From the NCBI GenBank assembly GCA_965368765.1, contig CBDUOF010000272.1, positions 1 to 7,827 on the forward strand: 7,827 bases of DNA, written 5' to 3'. The number at the start of each line of letters is the position of its first letter. Position 1 is the first letter of the stretch. The notes under the pieces were generated by a model. That model was given only the letters and a program-made list of their open reading frames with translations, made no database searches and was not told the origin of the DNA. Origin of the DNA: Leptofilum sp965368765. Its GTDB lineage: Bacteria > Chloroflexota > Anaerolineae > Promineifilales > Promineifilaceae. The translations under genes were made by a program, and so were the position numbers. Shown here one piece after another: positions 1 to 6,555 of the stretch.

Positions 1-838
1 GCACAGCGTTCGCCTCTTGTGCCTGCACAATCACGCTTTCCGACTCCCCGTCAACCTGGTGCACGCCATCCAGCCGCGCTAAATCAGTGACCAATGTGCC
101 GTTGCGTTCGGCCGTTTCACCAATGTCCAGCCGTACCGTGTCATATTGACCAATCGTGGCGGTAAGCTCCTCTTGTGTTCCCACCACAATGAGCTTTCCG
201 TGGTCAATGATTCCGATGCGATCGCTGAGTTCTTCAGCTTCTTCCATGTAATGGGTGGTATACAAAACGGTCAATCCCTGCGCGTTTAACTCTTTAACGG
301 TGTCTAAAATGCGGCGGCGGCTCTGCGGGTCGATGCCCACCGTTGGCTCGTCCATATACAGCACTTTGGGATTGTGCAGTAGGCCGACGGCAATGTTAAT
401 TCGCCGCTTCATGCCGCCAGAGAAGGTTTCTACTTTCTCATCGGCGCGATCTGTGAGACCGGCAATTTCCAAAACGGCCGTTACCCGTTCCTTCAATTTC
501 ACGCCTGATAAGCCATACATTTTGCCCCAGAACACCAGGTTTTCCCGAGCGGTAATGGTGTCGTACAGGGCAATCTCCTGGGGAACCACACCAATCACCT
601 GCTTCACGGCTTTGCCGTTTTCGCGAATGGAGTGGCCATCAATCACCGCATCCCCACCGGTTGGCGTCAGCAAGCCGCTGAGCATGGAAATGGTGGTGCT
701 TTTGCCTGCGCCGTTTGGCCCCAGCATGCTAAAAATCTCCCCTTGCCGAATGGCAAAAGAGACGCCCTGAACGGCCGTGACGCCGTCGGGCGGATTGTAC
801 TGTTTATGCAAATCTGTTACTTCCACAATAGTAGACAT
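1..838 (-). CDS. ABC-2 type transporter ATP-binding protein (3' end outside the window)
   Basis: This is the nucleotide-binding subunit of an ABC exporter of the CcmA/DrrA type, which would power an integral membrane permease at the cytoplasmic face. 279 codons are visible. They show the Walker A motif GPNGAGKST (residues 40-48), the Q-loop Q87 in VVPQE, a signature of the form FSGGMKRR (139-146), Walker B ending in MDEP with catalytic E164, a D-loop (GID, 168-170) and H-loop H196 in TTH. Residues from about 215 on form the small C-terminal domain common in this subfamily, whose members are usually a little over 300 residues, so only a few dozen residues are probably missing. The start is set by AGGAG at 845-849, six bases before the ATG. 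The permease is expected just beyond the left edge. The substrate cannot be read from the ATPase; drug, lipid or polysaccharide export are all possible. Two ACGGCCGT octamers are in the gene, both read as Thr-Ala-Val. Confidence 0.93.
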   Translation of the reverse strand, partial: MSTIVEVTDLHKQYNPPDGVTAVQGVSFAIRQGEIFSMLGPNGAGKSTTISMLSGLLTPTGGDAVIDGHSIRENGKAVKQVIGVVPQEIALYDTITARENLVFWGKMYGLSGVKLKERVTAVLEIAGLTDRADEKVETFSGGMKRRINIAVGLLHNPKVLYMDEPTVGIDPQSRRRILDTVKELNAQGLTVLYTTHYMEEAEELSDRIGIIDHGKLIVVGTQEELTATIGQYDTVRLDIGETAERNGTLVTDLARLDGVHQVDGESESVIVQAQEANAV

Positions 839-917
839 GGGCTGCTCCTGTTTAGTTTTCATCACGCGGATTGAATAGCGAAGAAGTGATTCGTCTTGAA
901 TATGGTCATCAGCTTAA

Positions 918-937
918 CCGGAAACGGCCGTTCCCGG
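918..937. repeat. 20-bp near-perfect palindrome centred on an ACGGCCGT octamer
   Basis: The arms CCGGAAACGG and CCGTTCCCGG are reverse complements with one mismatch. The centre is the octamer at 924-931. It lies about 70 bp upstream of the likely Shine-Dalgarno sequence of the ABC gene, so it could be a protein-binding site, but it may simply be an octamer with chance flanks. Confidence 0.4.
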
Positions 938-1099
938 ATGTGCCGGAAGTCATGGTGCAGGTCATGGTTTGGCTGTGACTCGGGTAGCTTAAGTGTAGCG
1001 CAGGCAGGAGACGGCCGTAACCGCCACCTGATGGAATTTGTGGCAACGCAGGGTGGACTTTTATCTCAACCGGTTGGTGGATGCCATCCGATAGGATCA

Positions 1100-1122
1100 G
1101 GAAGCGGCACGCACCCGCTTTC
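1100..1122 (-). terminator. Possible hairpin terminator after holB (no T-run)
   Basis: GGAAGCGG and CCGCTTTC can pair as an 8-bp stem (one G-T pair) around a 7-base loop. It begins about 37 bases past the holB stop codon in the direction of transcription. No T-run follows on the minus strand, so it is not a classical intrinsic terminator. It could instead be an mRNA 3' end stabiliser or chance structure. Confidence 0.25.
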
Positions 1123-1159
1123 ACGTCCTATTGCTTTCTTGAATCGTGCGTTCTGGCCA

Positions 1160-2179
1160 CTAAGCCAGTTCAGGCAAGGGGTAAGTCAACAGCAAGTTTT
1201 CTAAAACCAATCGGGTATTGGCGTTCCGCTCCAGCTGCCAGAGCGCATCATTCGTCTGATGAAGGCTGGCCGTAATCTGCAGTTCCGTCCAGCTGGCGGC
1301 GAGTGGTTCCATCTCAGCTACTTCATCAATATTGGTCAAAATCAGGCTGACGGGTTGACCACGTCGTTGGCTCAATAGAGTGAGGTCGCGCCACCAGCTG
1401 AGCCACGTCTTAAGCAGATCGGGCAGCAGCTCTGGCTTGCGCCCCAGCTTGTCTGCCAGCTGAAAGCGCAGCACGCGCTGCCCGCTCAGGGCAAGATGCA
1501 GTTGGGCCAACTGTTCGGCGCGGGTTTGCAGAATAGTGTCGTCGGCAGCCGCCTCTATGGCCCACCCTAAACGGCCGTCTGCCAAATGAGCCAACAGCGT
1601 CGCTTTTTCAGCCGAAACCTGCCAGCGGGTGGCCAAACTGTTCTCGATGAGATCGGCGGACAACGGCCGTAAATTCAGCGTGCGGCAGCGGGAAGAAATG
1701 GTAGGCAGCAGCATGTCGGCATCGGTGGCGGTGAGCAACAGTATTACCTTGCCCGGCGGCTCTTCCAGGGTCTTCAAAAAGGCGTTGGCGGCGCCAATGG
1801 TGGCGGCGTCAAACCGTTCTAAAATGGCCACCTTGTACCGCGCCTCATAGGCCGACAGGTTTAGATCTTGCTGCAGCTGGCGAATGGTCTCAATTTTCAG
1901 GGTCAGCTTGCCCCGACCGCTGACCTCGGGCGATACCAGCTTAACATCGGGGTGACGATCGGCAGCGATGAGTTTACAGGGGCGGCAAAGGCCACACGGC
2001 CGTTCCGCCTCCGTGGCCTCGCAGTTCAATGCCTGGGCAAAGGTACGGGCCAGGGTCGTTTTGCCCACCTGTTCTGGTCCGGTAATCAGATACGCATGTC
2101 CCAGACGGCCGTTTGCCAGTCCGCTCGCCAACATTTCCACGGCCCAACGATGCCCAACGATGTCGTTCCAATTGCTCAT
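1160..2179 (-). CDS. holB: DNA polymerase III subunit delta' (clamp-loader AAA+ subunit)
   Basis: Delta' is the rigid 'stator' subunit of the clamp loader that opens and places the beta sliding clamp on primed DNA, working with the DnaX (tau/gamma) and delta subunits. The 339-residue protein matches the usual length of about 330. It begins with the typical WNDIVGH segment, followed by Walker A GPEQVGKTT (34-42), a four-cysteine zinc module (C53, C62, C65, C68), the box ANAFLKTLEEPP (131-142) and the SRC motif (163-165) that supplies the arginine finger. Walker A is intact, but the Walker B region reads VAILERFD (117-124) without the DE pair of active ATPases, which fits a non-hydrolysing subunit. 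DnaX is less likely because its typical N-terminus and long C-terminal tail are missing. There is no clear Shine-Dalgarno sequence; a promoter placed for leaderless transcription lies directly upstream. Four ACGGCCGT octamers occur inside the gene, in two different reading frames. Confidence 0.92.
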   Translation of the reverse strand: MSNWNDIVGHRWAVEMLASGLANGRLGHAYLITGPEQVGKTTLARTFAQALNCEATEAERPCGLCRPCKLIAADRHPDVKLVSPEVSGRGKLTLKIETIRQLQQDLNLSAYEARYKVAILERFDAATIGAANAFLKTLEEPPGKVILLLTATDADMLLPTISSRCRTLNLRPLSADLIENSLATRWQVSAEKATLLAHLADGRLGWAIEAAADDTILQTRAEQLAQLHLALSGQRVLRFQLADKLGRKPELLPDLLKTWLSWWRDLTLLSQRRGQPVSLILTNIDEVAEMEPLAASWTELQITASLHQTNDALWQLERNANTRLVLENLLLTYPLPELA

Positions 2180-2185
2180 GCGTCC

Positions 2186-2214
2186 ATTTTAGGCTGAAAC
2201 GATCAAATTACCAA
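2186..2214 (-). promoter_or_regulatory. Sigma70-like promoter of holB, positioned for a leaderless mRNA
   Basis: Reading on the minus strand, TTGGTA (2214-2209) and TAAAAT (2191-2186) are 17 bases apart. Six bases (GGACGC) separate the -10 box from the ATG, so a start about seven bases past the -10 box would fall on the A of the start codon. The absence of a good Shine-Dalgarno sequence agrees with this. Inferred from sequence only. Confidence 0.55.
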
Positions 2215-2287
2215 TTCGCTCCCGATTCACATTCTCTACTTATCGCCGGACACGCATTAACAGACGGAACATTCCCTTGACGCTTGC

Positions 2288-2315
2288 TTATCAAAAATGC
2301 GGCTTAGGCTATAAT
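2288..2315 (+). promoter_or_regulatory. Sigma70-like promoter of the thiolase gene
   Basis: TTATCA (2288-2293) and a perfect TATAAT (2310-2315) are 16 bases apart. Transcription would begin near 2322, giving a leader of about 50 bases. The -35 box is weak (4 of 6). A better-looking TTGACG at 2277-2282 is 27 bases from the -10 box, too far to serve as its partner. The promoter is divergent from that of holB. Confidence 0.6.
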
Positions 2316-2326
2316 TAGCGTATGTT

Positions 2327-2347
2327 GTGCAGCTGAGTATTCTGCAC
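2327..2347 (+). repeat. Inverted repeat / hairpin in the thiolase leader
   Basis: GTGCAG (2327-2332) and CTGCAC (2342-2347) are perfect complements around nine bases. The repeat starts about five bases after the predicted transcription start and ends 13 bases before the GGAG ribosome binding site. The position suits either a repressor operator or an mRNA hairpin. No known operator consensus was recognised. Confidence 0.4.
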
Positions 2348-2372
2348 CCCTGTTTGAAACGGAGAGTCTTAG

Positions 2373-3650
2373 ATGAAAGATGTTGTCATTGTAAATGCGG
2401 TACGCACCCCAATTGGTCGCCACGGCGGCGCACTTTCGGCCGTACGCCCTGACGATATGGGCGCTTTGGTGATTCGAGCACTTGTTGAACGAACGGGCAT
2501 TGATCCCAATGAAATTGAAGAGGTTTATTTTGGCTGTGCCAACCAGGCCGGTGAAGATAATCGCAACGTGGCTCGAATGGCCTCGCTTCTGGCGGGTCTG
2601 CCAAACTCGGTTGCCGCCGTGACGTTCAACCGCCTTTGTGCCAGCGGCCTCAATGCGGTCAATCAGGCCGCTCGCGCCATTAAATGTGGTGAAGGCGATG
2701 TTTTTATCGCTGGAGGCGTTGAAAGCATGAGCCGTGCACCCTACTCTTTCCCCAAAAACTCGCGGGCCTGGGGTCCATCGGGCAATATTACCGGGTATGA
2801 CACGACCCTGGGCTGGCGCTATCCCAATCCCAAGATGGCAGAATTGTTTCCCTTGGAGGCAATGGGCGAAACGGCCGAAAATATTTTCGAGATGAGCTGT
2901 GCAGGTGAGATCTATGGCGGTGAAATTACCCGAGAGGCACAGGACGCATTTTCGCTGGAAAGCCAGCGGCGCGCCTGTGAGGCAATTAACAACGGCCGTT
3001 TCCAGGCTGAAATTGTGCCCGTCAAAATTCCCCAACGTCGTGGCGATCCACTCATCGTAGACACCGACGAGCATCCACGAATCAAAAAAACAGAGAGCGG
3101 CTACGTTTTAGACACCAGTCTGGAAAAGCTGGCCAAGTTACGGCCTGCCTTTCGCCAGGGAGGCACCGTTACGGCCGGAAACGCCAGTGGTCTAAATGAT
3201 GGCGCCTGTGCCTTACTGCTGATGTCTGCCGAAAAAGCGCAGGAGCTGGGTCTAAAGCCAATGGCACGCTGGGTCTCCTCGGCTGCTGCCGGCGTTGACC
3301 CACGAGTGATGGGGCTGGGCCCGGTCAATGCGACAGGCAAAGCGCTACACCGGGCAGGGATTTCTCTGGACGCCATTGATCTGGCCGAGCTAAACGAAGC
3401 CTTTGCTGTCCAGTCTTTGGCTGTGCTCAACCAGCTAAACCTCAGCCAGGACATCACCAACGTAAACGGGGGTGCCATCGCGCTGGGACATCCTCTTGGC
3501 TGTTCCGGGGCACGGATTCTCACTACATTGCTGTATGAAATGCACCGTCGTGCCGCCTCCGGCAACAGCATGAAGTTTGGGTTAGCCACGCTGTGCGTCG
3601 GTGTCGGTCAGGGTGAAGCAACTGTTGTAGAATACCTACCGTCTTCATAA
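2373..3650 (+). CDS. Thiolase: acetyl-CoA C-acyltransferase, similar to 3-oxoadipyl-CoA thiolase
   Basis: Thiolases cleave 3-ketoacyl-CoA with free CoA to acetyl-CoA and a shortened acyl-CoA, or run the reverse condensation of two acetyl-CoA; they act in the cytoplasm. The nucleophilic cysteine is C89 in NRLCASG, and the acid/base residues are H373 in GHPLGCSGAR and C408 in LCVGVGQG, with NEAF at 341-344. Segments such as CANQAGEDNRNVARM (55-69) and DTTLGWRY (143-150) resemble the PcaF/PaaJ branch (3-oxoadipyl-CoA thiolase), but no aromatic-degradation genes are nearby, so fatty acid breakdown or acetoacetyl-CoA formation is equally possible. At 425 residues it is about 25 longer than usual; part of the excess seems to be around 236-247, between the conserved DTDEHPR and TSLEKLAKL. 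GGAG at 2361-2364 stands eight bases before the ATG. One ACGGCCGT octamer (2992) is read as Asn-Gly-Arg. Confidence 0.9.
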   Translation: MKDVVIVNAVRTPIGRHGGALSAVRPDDMGALVIRALVERTGIDPNEIEEVYFGCANQAGEDNRNVARMASLLAGLPNSVAAVTFNRLCASGLNAVNQAARAIKCGEGDVFIAGGVESMSRAPYSFPKNSRAWGPSGNITGYDTTLGWRYPNPKMAELFPLEAMGETAENIFEMSCAGEIYGGEITREAQDAFSLESQRRACEAINNGRFQAEIVPVKIPQRRGDPLIVDTDEHPRIKKTESGYVLDTSLEKLAKLRPAFRQGGTVTAGNASGLNDGACALLLMSAEKAQELGLKPMARWVSSAAAGVDPRVMGLGPVNATGKALHRAGISLDAIDLAELNEAFAVQSLAVLNQLNLSQDITNVNGGAIALGHPLGCSGARILTTLLYEMHRRAASGNSMKFGLATLCVGVGQGEATVVEYLPSS

Positions 3651-3689
3651 TCGGAATCAACTTCCAGTTTTGTGCTATGAGCGGTTCTA

Positions 3690-3718
3690 TTGACTTACAC
3701 ACTTTCATCACTTAAAGT
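3690..3718 (+). promoter_or_regulatory. Possible sigma70-like promoter of the pcs-like gene
   Basis: TTGACT (3690-3695, 5 of 6 to consensus) and TAAAGT (3713-3718, 4 of 6) are 17 bases apart. Transcription would start near 3725, leaving about 30 bases before the ATG at 3756. The first three bases are the TTG that a gene finder could take as an upstream start; the promoter reading makes that start unlikely. Confidence 0.45.
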
Positions 3719-3755
3719 TCTCGAATCTAATTCTAGCAAGTATCAGGGAATAATT

Positions 3756-4466
3756 ATGTCAAGAATGAATCTAAACTTGCAGGTTGAGCGACCCATGGTG
3801 CTTGCCTGGGGCGTCCACCTTTTTACCGCTACAGGCGCGCTGTGGGGACTGCTAGCCATTATGGCGACCGTACAGCACCGCTGGCAGGAGGCGTTTTTCT
3901 GGCTGGGAATGGCGGCCCTGGTAGATAGCCTCGATGGCACCTTGGCCCGGCGCTTCAAAGTGAAAGGGTTGCTGCCCAGCTTTGATGGGGCCTTACTCGA
4001 CAATATTATCGATTATCAGACATATGTCATCGTGCCGGCTATCTTCTTATATGAAGCCAATTTACTGCCCGCTTCAACAACCATTGCCGGAATCGCGATG
4101 GTTGTTTTGGCATCAGCATTTCAATTCTGTCAGGCAGATGCCAAAACTGATGATTACACGTTCAAAGGTTTTCCCTCTTATTGGAATGTGGTTGTATTCT
4201 ACTTGTTTATGTTTGAGGCAAATCCCTGGATCAATTTTTGGGTCATCGCCACGCTGACCGTCCTTGTATTTGTGCCTATCAAATATCTCTATCCTTCACG
4301 AATGATACGCTACCAAAAACTCACATTGGCCCTAACCACCGTTTGGGGTTTCTTGTGCCTGGCTGTTTGGTTACAGTACCCCAGCTTCCAGCCCTGGATG
4401 CTTTGGGCTTCCTTGCTGTATCTAGTTTACTATGTGGGTCTCAGCCTCTATATGATGGTACGGTAA
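3756..4466 (+). CDS. pcs: Phosphatidylcholine synthase-like CDP-alcohol phosphatidyltransferase
   Basis: Pcs joins choline directly to CDP-diacylglycerol, giving phosphatidylcholine and CMP, in the inner membrane. The 236-residue protein has about seven or eight hydrophobic segments (roughly 15-37, 45-58, 88-104, 107-125, 143-155, 158-177, 189-206, 212-233). The catalytic signature is complete: D57, D60-G61, A64-R65, then 12 residues, G78, D82 and D86. The 12-residue gap between AR and G, rather than the eight of most CDP-alcohol transferases, is characteristic of Pcs. Other Pcs-like stretches are the N-terminal HLFTATGA (21-28) and KGFPSYWNVVVFY (137-149). Start choice: AGGGA at 3745-3749 lies six bases before this ATG, whereas a longer frame from TTG at 3690 has no ribosome binding site and overlaps a likely -35 box. 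The choline specificity is inferred; another small alcohol acceptor is possible. The gene contains no ACGGCCGT octamer. Confidence 0.82.
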   Translation: MSRMNLNLQVERPMVLAWGVHLFTATGALWGLLAIMATVQHRWQEAFFWLGMAALVDSLDGTLARRFKVKGLLPSFDGALLDNIIDYQTYVIVPAIFLYEANLLPASTTIAGIAMVVLASAFQFCQADAKTDDYTFKGFPSYWNVVVFYLFMFEANPWINFWVIATLTVLVFVPIKYLYPSRMIRYQKLTLALTTVWGFLCLAVWLQYPSFQPWMLWASLLYLVYYVGLSLYMMVR

Positions 4467-4507
4467 AAAGAGCCTTTGCCAGCGGCGCCCCGGTCGAACC
4501 GCCTGAC

Positions 4508-4561
4508 TCGGCAATACGATGACGTGCAAATAAGGTAGATACAGCGGAATTCGATTGCCGA
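4508..4561. repeat. 8-bp inverted repeat TCGGCAAT ... ATTGCCGA
   Basis: Two perfect 8-base complementary arms (4508-4515 and 4554-4561) are separated by 38 bases, about 40 bp after the pcs stop. No T-run follows, so this is not an intrinsic terminator. The role is unknown and chance is possible. Confidence 0.3.
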
Positions 4562-4649
4562 ACCTGACCAGTTATGATAAAAACTGACTGAGGATTGAGA
4601 GACTACCCCGAATTTTATTGTGCAATACCATACGGGCGAAGGTTAAGGC

Positions 4650-4679
4650 TTGGCATCATTACTTAAACAATGATGCCAA
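4650..4679. repeat. Perfect 11-bp inverted repeat upstream of the acyl-CoA synthetase gene; possible operator
   Basis: TTGGCATCATT (4650-4660) and AATGATGCCAA (4669-4679) are perfect reverse complements around an 8-base spacer. An A-run follows on the plus strand and no T-run follows on either strand, so it is not an intrinsic terminator. It lies just upstream of, and partly overlaps, the -35 position for the possible -10 box at 4697-4702. This is where a dimeric repressor of lipid genes (TetR or GntR type) could bind. No regulator gene is in the window. The structure is directly visible; the operator role is inferred. Confidence 0.55.
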
Positions 4680-4704
4680 AAATCAACCCTAGCTAGTATA
4701 GATG

Positions 4705-4726
4705 TCTTTGTTAGACAAAGAGGAGG
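4705..4726 (+). promoter_or_regulatory. Small hairpin abutting a strong Shine-Dalgarno sequence (AGGAGG)
   Basis: TCTTTGT (4705-4711) and ACAAAGA (4715-4721) pair perfectly around a TAG loop. The last base of the stem is the first base of AGGAGG (4721-4726). The Shine-Dalgarno sequence is six bases from the ATG at 4733 but only three from the TTG at 4730, which fixes the ATG as the start. The stem is AU-rich and weak, so any effect on translation is speculative. Confidence 0.45.
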
Positions 4727-4732
4727 CATTTG

Positions 4733-6514
4733 ATGACGGACACCATTCTCCACCGGCTGCATGAAAACGGCCGTAAACGTCCCAACGCACCCGCCTATTA
4801 CGAAAAAATCGGCAGCGCCTGGGTTCCAACTTCCTGGAAAGAATACACCAATCAGGTGCGTCAGGCGGCCCGAGCCTTGGTTGCTCTAGGGGTAGAACCT
4901 GGCCAAAATGTGACGATTCTTGGGTTTAATCGCCCAGAATGGGTCATTTTCGATCTTGCCGCAATGATGATCGGGGGAGCGCCAGCCGGAATTTACACAA
5001 CTAATTCTGCCCTAGAGTGCAAATATATTGTTGAGAATTCAGAATCAAGCGTGATTCTTGTTGAAAACCAGGATCAGTGGGACAAAATCAACGAGGTCCG
5101 TAATGATATTGACTGTCTCAAATATATTGTTCTCATGAAGGGGACAGATGTTGCTGATGAGATGACGTTGAGCTGGGATGCATTCATGGCCAAAGGGGAT
5201 GAGGTCGATGAAAGCGAAATTGATGCGCGGATGAATGCCCTTGAGATGAAGCAGTTGGCCACGCTCATTTACACTTCAGGGACAACCGGCCCGCCCAAAG
5301 GCGTCATGCTGTCCCACGAAAATTTGGCCAGCACCTCACGTAACGCCCAAAAGCTGATAGAGCTTGTGCCCACGGACAGAGTAATCTCCTATTTGCCCCT
5401 GTCCCATATTGCTGAGCAAATGTTTAGCATTCATGCTGCAATTACGGCCGCTTATCAAGTTTATTATGCGGAATACTCGCCTCAAGATCATTTAAACAAT
5501 AACCTGAAAGAGATTAAACCCACTGTCTTCTTTGGTGTGCCTCGTATCTTTGAACGTTTTCAGGCCGCGGTGGCAGCCCAGCTTTCACAGGCTACGGGCG
5601 TAAAGGCCTCCATTGCCGAGTGGGCTCGTAAGGTCGGAACCCAAGTCACGACGCTGCGAAATAAAGGCCAGGAGCCGGGTGGCCTTGTAGCGATTCAGCA
5701 CAATTTGGCCAACAAGCTGGTGCTTGGCAAAGTCAAGGATGCCCTCGGGCTTTCTGAAGCGCGCATACTGATCGTGTCGGCGGCACCGATTTCGCCCGAC
5801 ATTTTGCACTTCTTCGCCAGCCTGGATCTGCCCATTCTGGAACTCTATGGGCAGTCTGAAGATTGTGGGCCAACGACAACAAACCGGCCCGGAGCTATCC
5901 GAATCGGTACTGTGGGCCAGGCCTGGCCCGGCTCAGAAGTAAAGCTCGGGTCAGATGGGGAGATTTTGGTTAAAGGGCCCAACGTATTCTTGGGTTACTT
6001 TAAAAATGAGGCCGCGACGGCGAGTGAACTGGTCGACGGCTGGCTTCATTCTGGCGACTTAGGCTCATTTGACAAGGATGGCTTCTTAACGATTGTTGGT
6101 CGGAAAAAGGAAATCATCATTACGTCCGGTGGCAAGAACATTGCGCCTAAGAATATTGAAGCCGCACTCAAGAATCTGCCGTTGGTGTCGCAAGCCGTGG
6201 TCATTGGTGAGAAACGTCGTTTCCTGACGGCACTCATTACTCTGGACCCGGAGGCAGCCACGCAATTTTCTCAGCAGCATGGGCTGGAAGGTCAGGCCCT
6301 GCACGACCATCCCAAGCTTATTGAACATTTGCAGAAAGAAATTGACGAAAAGGTCAATTCCCTGTTTGCTCGCGTGGAGCATGTACGCAGCTTCCGCGTT
6401 CTGCCACGCGATTTCACCGTGGAAGATGGTGAACTGACGCCTACGTTGAAGATCAAGCGTCGCATCATCAACGATAATTTCTCGGTTGAAATCGAGTCGA
6501 TGTACGAAGGCTAG
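4733..6514 (+). CDS. Long-chain acyl-CoA synthetase (AMP-forming, bubblegum/FadD15-like)
   Basis: This enzyme activates free fatty acids to acyl-CoA by way of an acyl-adenylate, using ATP and CoA, and so feeds beta-oxidation or lipid synthesis. The 593 residues carry the adenylate-forming motifs in order: YTSGTTGPPKG (180-190), LPLSHIAEQ (221-229), YGQSEDCGP (372-380), WLHSGD (437-442), GRKKEIIITSGGKNI (456-470) and the C-terminal TPTLKIKRR (569-577) with the likely catalytic lysine K573. The YGQSED and GGKNIAP forms and the length close to 600 point to the long-chain (bubblegum/FadD15) branch rather than to acetyl-CoA synthetases or peptide synthetase domains. No membrane segment or signal peptide is evident; it is probably cytoplasmic or peripheral at the membrane. 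AGGAGG six bases before the ATG sets the start. A strong terminator closes the unit. One octamer (4767) lies near the 5' end of the gene and is read as Asn-Gly-Arg. Confidence 0.93.
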   Translation: MTDTILHRLHENGRKRPNAPAYYEKIGSAWVPTSWKEYTNQVRQAARALVALGVEPGQNVTILGFNRPEWVIFDLAAMMIGGAPAGIYTTNSALECKYIVENSESSVILVENQDQWDKINEVRNDIDCLKYIVLMKGTDVADEMTLSWDAFMAKGDEVDESEIDARMNALEMKQLATLIYTSGTTGPPKGVMLSHENLASTSRNAQKLIELVPTDRVISYLPLSHIAEQMFSIHAAITAAYQVYYAEYSPQDHLNNNLKEIKPTVFFGVPRIFERFQAAVAAQLSQATGVKASIAEWARKVGTQVTTLRNKGQEPGGLVAIQHNLANKLVLGKVKDALGLSEARILIVSAAPISPDILHFFASLDLPILELYGQSEDCGPTTTNRPGAIRIGTVGQAWPGSEVKLGSDGEILVKGPNVFLGYFKNEAATASELVDGWLHSGDLGSFDKDGFLTIVGRKKEIIITSGGKNIAPKNIEAALKNLPLVSQAVVIGEKRRFLTALITLDPEAATQFSQQHGLEGQALHDHPKLIEHLQKEIDEKVNSLFARVEHVRSFRVLPRDFTVEDGELTPTLKIKRRIINDNFSVEIESMYEG

Positions 6515-6555
6515 GCCGACGGCTGGAATACGGTTTACAACGAAAGTTTGAATAG

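Larger units (their letters stand above)
839..1159. other. Intergenic region between holB and the ABC ATPase gene
   Basis: This 321-bp gap has no gene I can support. A 71-codon minus-strand frame (909-1124) lies in it but has no recognisable motif, no clear ribosome binding site and a composition like translated noncoding DNA. The gap holds two ACGGCCGT octamers (924-931 and 1011-1018), a hairpin close to the holB stop codon (1100-1122) and an extended palindrome (918-937). I could not find a convincing promoter for the ABC gene; its transcript may start here from a weak site or continue from holB. Confidence 0.6.
4467..4732. other. Intergenic leader region between pcs and the acyl-CoA synthetase gene
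   Basis: This 266-bp gap has no credible gene. It is rich in inverted repeats: TCGGCAAT/ATTGCCGA (4508-4515 and 4554-4561), TATTG/CAATA around TG (4616-4627), the long repeat at 4650-4679 and a hairpin at 4705-4721. A possible -10 box TATAGA is at 4697-4702. Its spacing-matched -35 position (4674-4679, TGCCAA) is weak and lies inside the right arm of the long repeat. No intrinsic terminator for pcs is evident. Confidence 0.6.

Noticed and set aside
255..770. 171-codon plus-strand frame opposite the ABC ATPase
   Set aside because: Antisense to an unmistakable ABC ATPase with all catalytic motifs.
950..969. Short direct repeat GTCATGGT in the holB-ABC gap
   Set aside because: Two copies of eight bases with no third copy or context. 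Not distinguishable from chance.
909..1124. 71-codon minus-strand frame between holB and the ABC gene
   Set aside because: No domain, no clear ribosome binding site and two octamers within it. It cannot be supported as a gene.
2177..2187. Three-codon reading frame (Met-Asp-Ala) overlapping the holB start
   Set aside because: Its ATG overlaps the likely -10 box, so it would lie upstream of the transcript. Probably chance.
2277..2282. TTGACG as the -35 box of the thiolase promoter
   Set aside because: It is 27 bases from the TATAAT box, well outside the usual 15-19. TTATCA at 16 bases fits better.
2304..3074. 256-codon open frame on the minus strand inside the thiolase gene
   Set aside because: It is antisense to a clearly real gene with intact thiolase motifs, and its translation has no recognisable motif. 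It is a shadow frame.
3690..3755. Upstream TTG start that would extend Pcs by 22 residues
   Set aside because: No ribosome binding site precedes it, the extra residues are not Pcs-like, and TTGACT looks like a -35 box. The ATG at 3756 has AGGGA at good spacing.
4730..4732. TTG directly before the ATG of the acyl-CoA synthetase
   Set aside because: It is only three bases from AGGAGG, while the ATG at 4733 is at the usual six.
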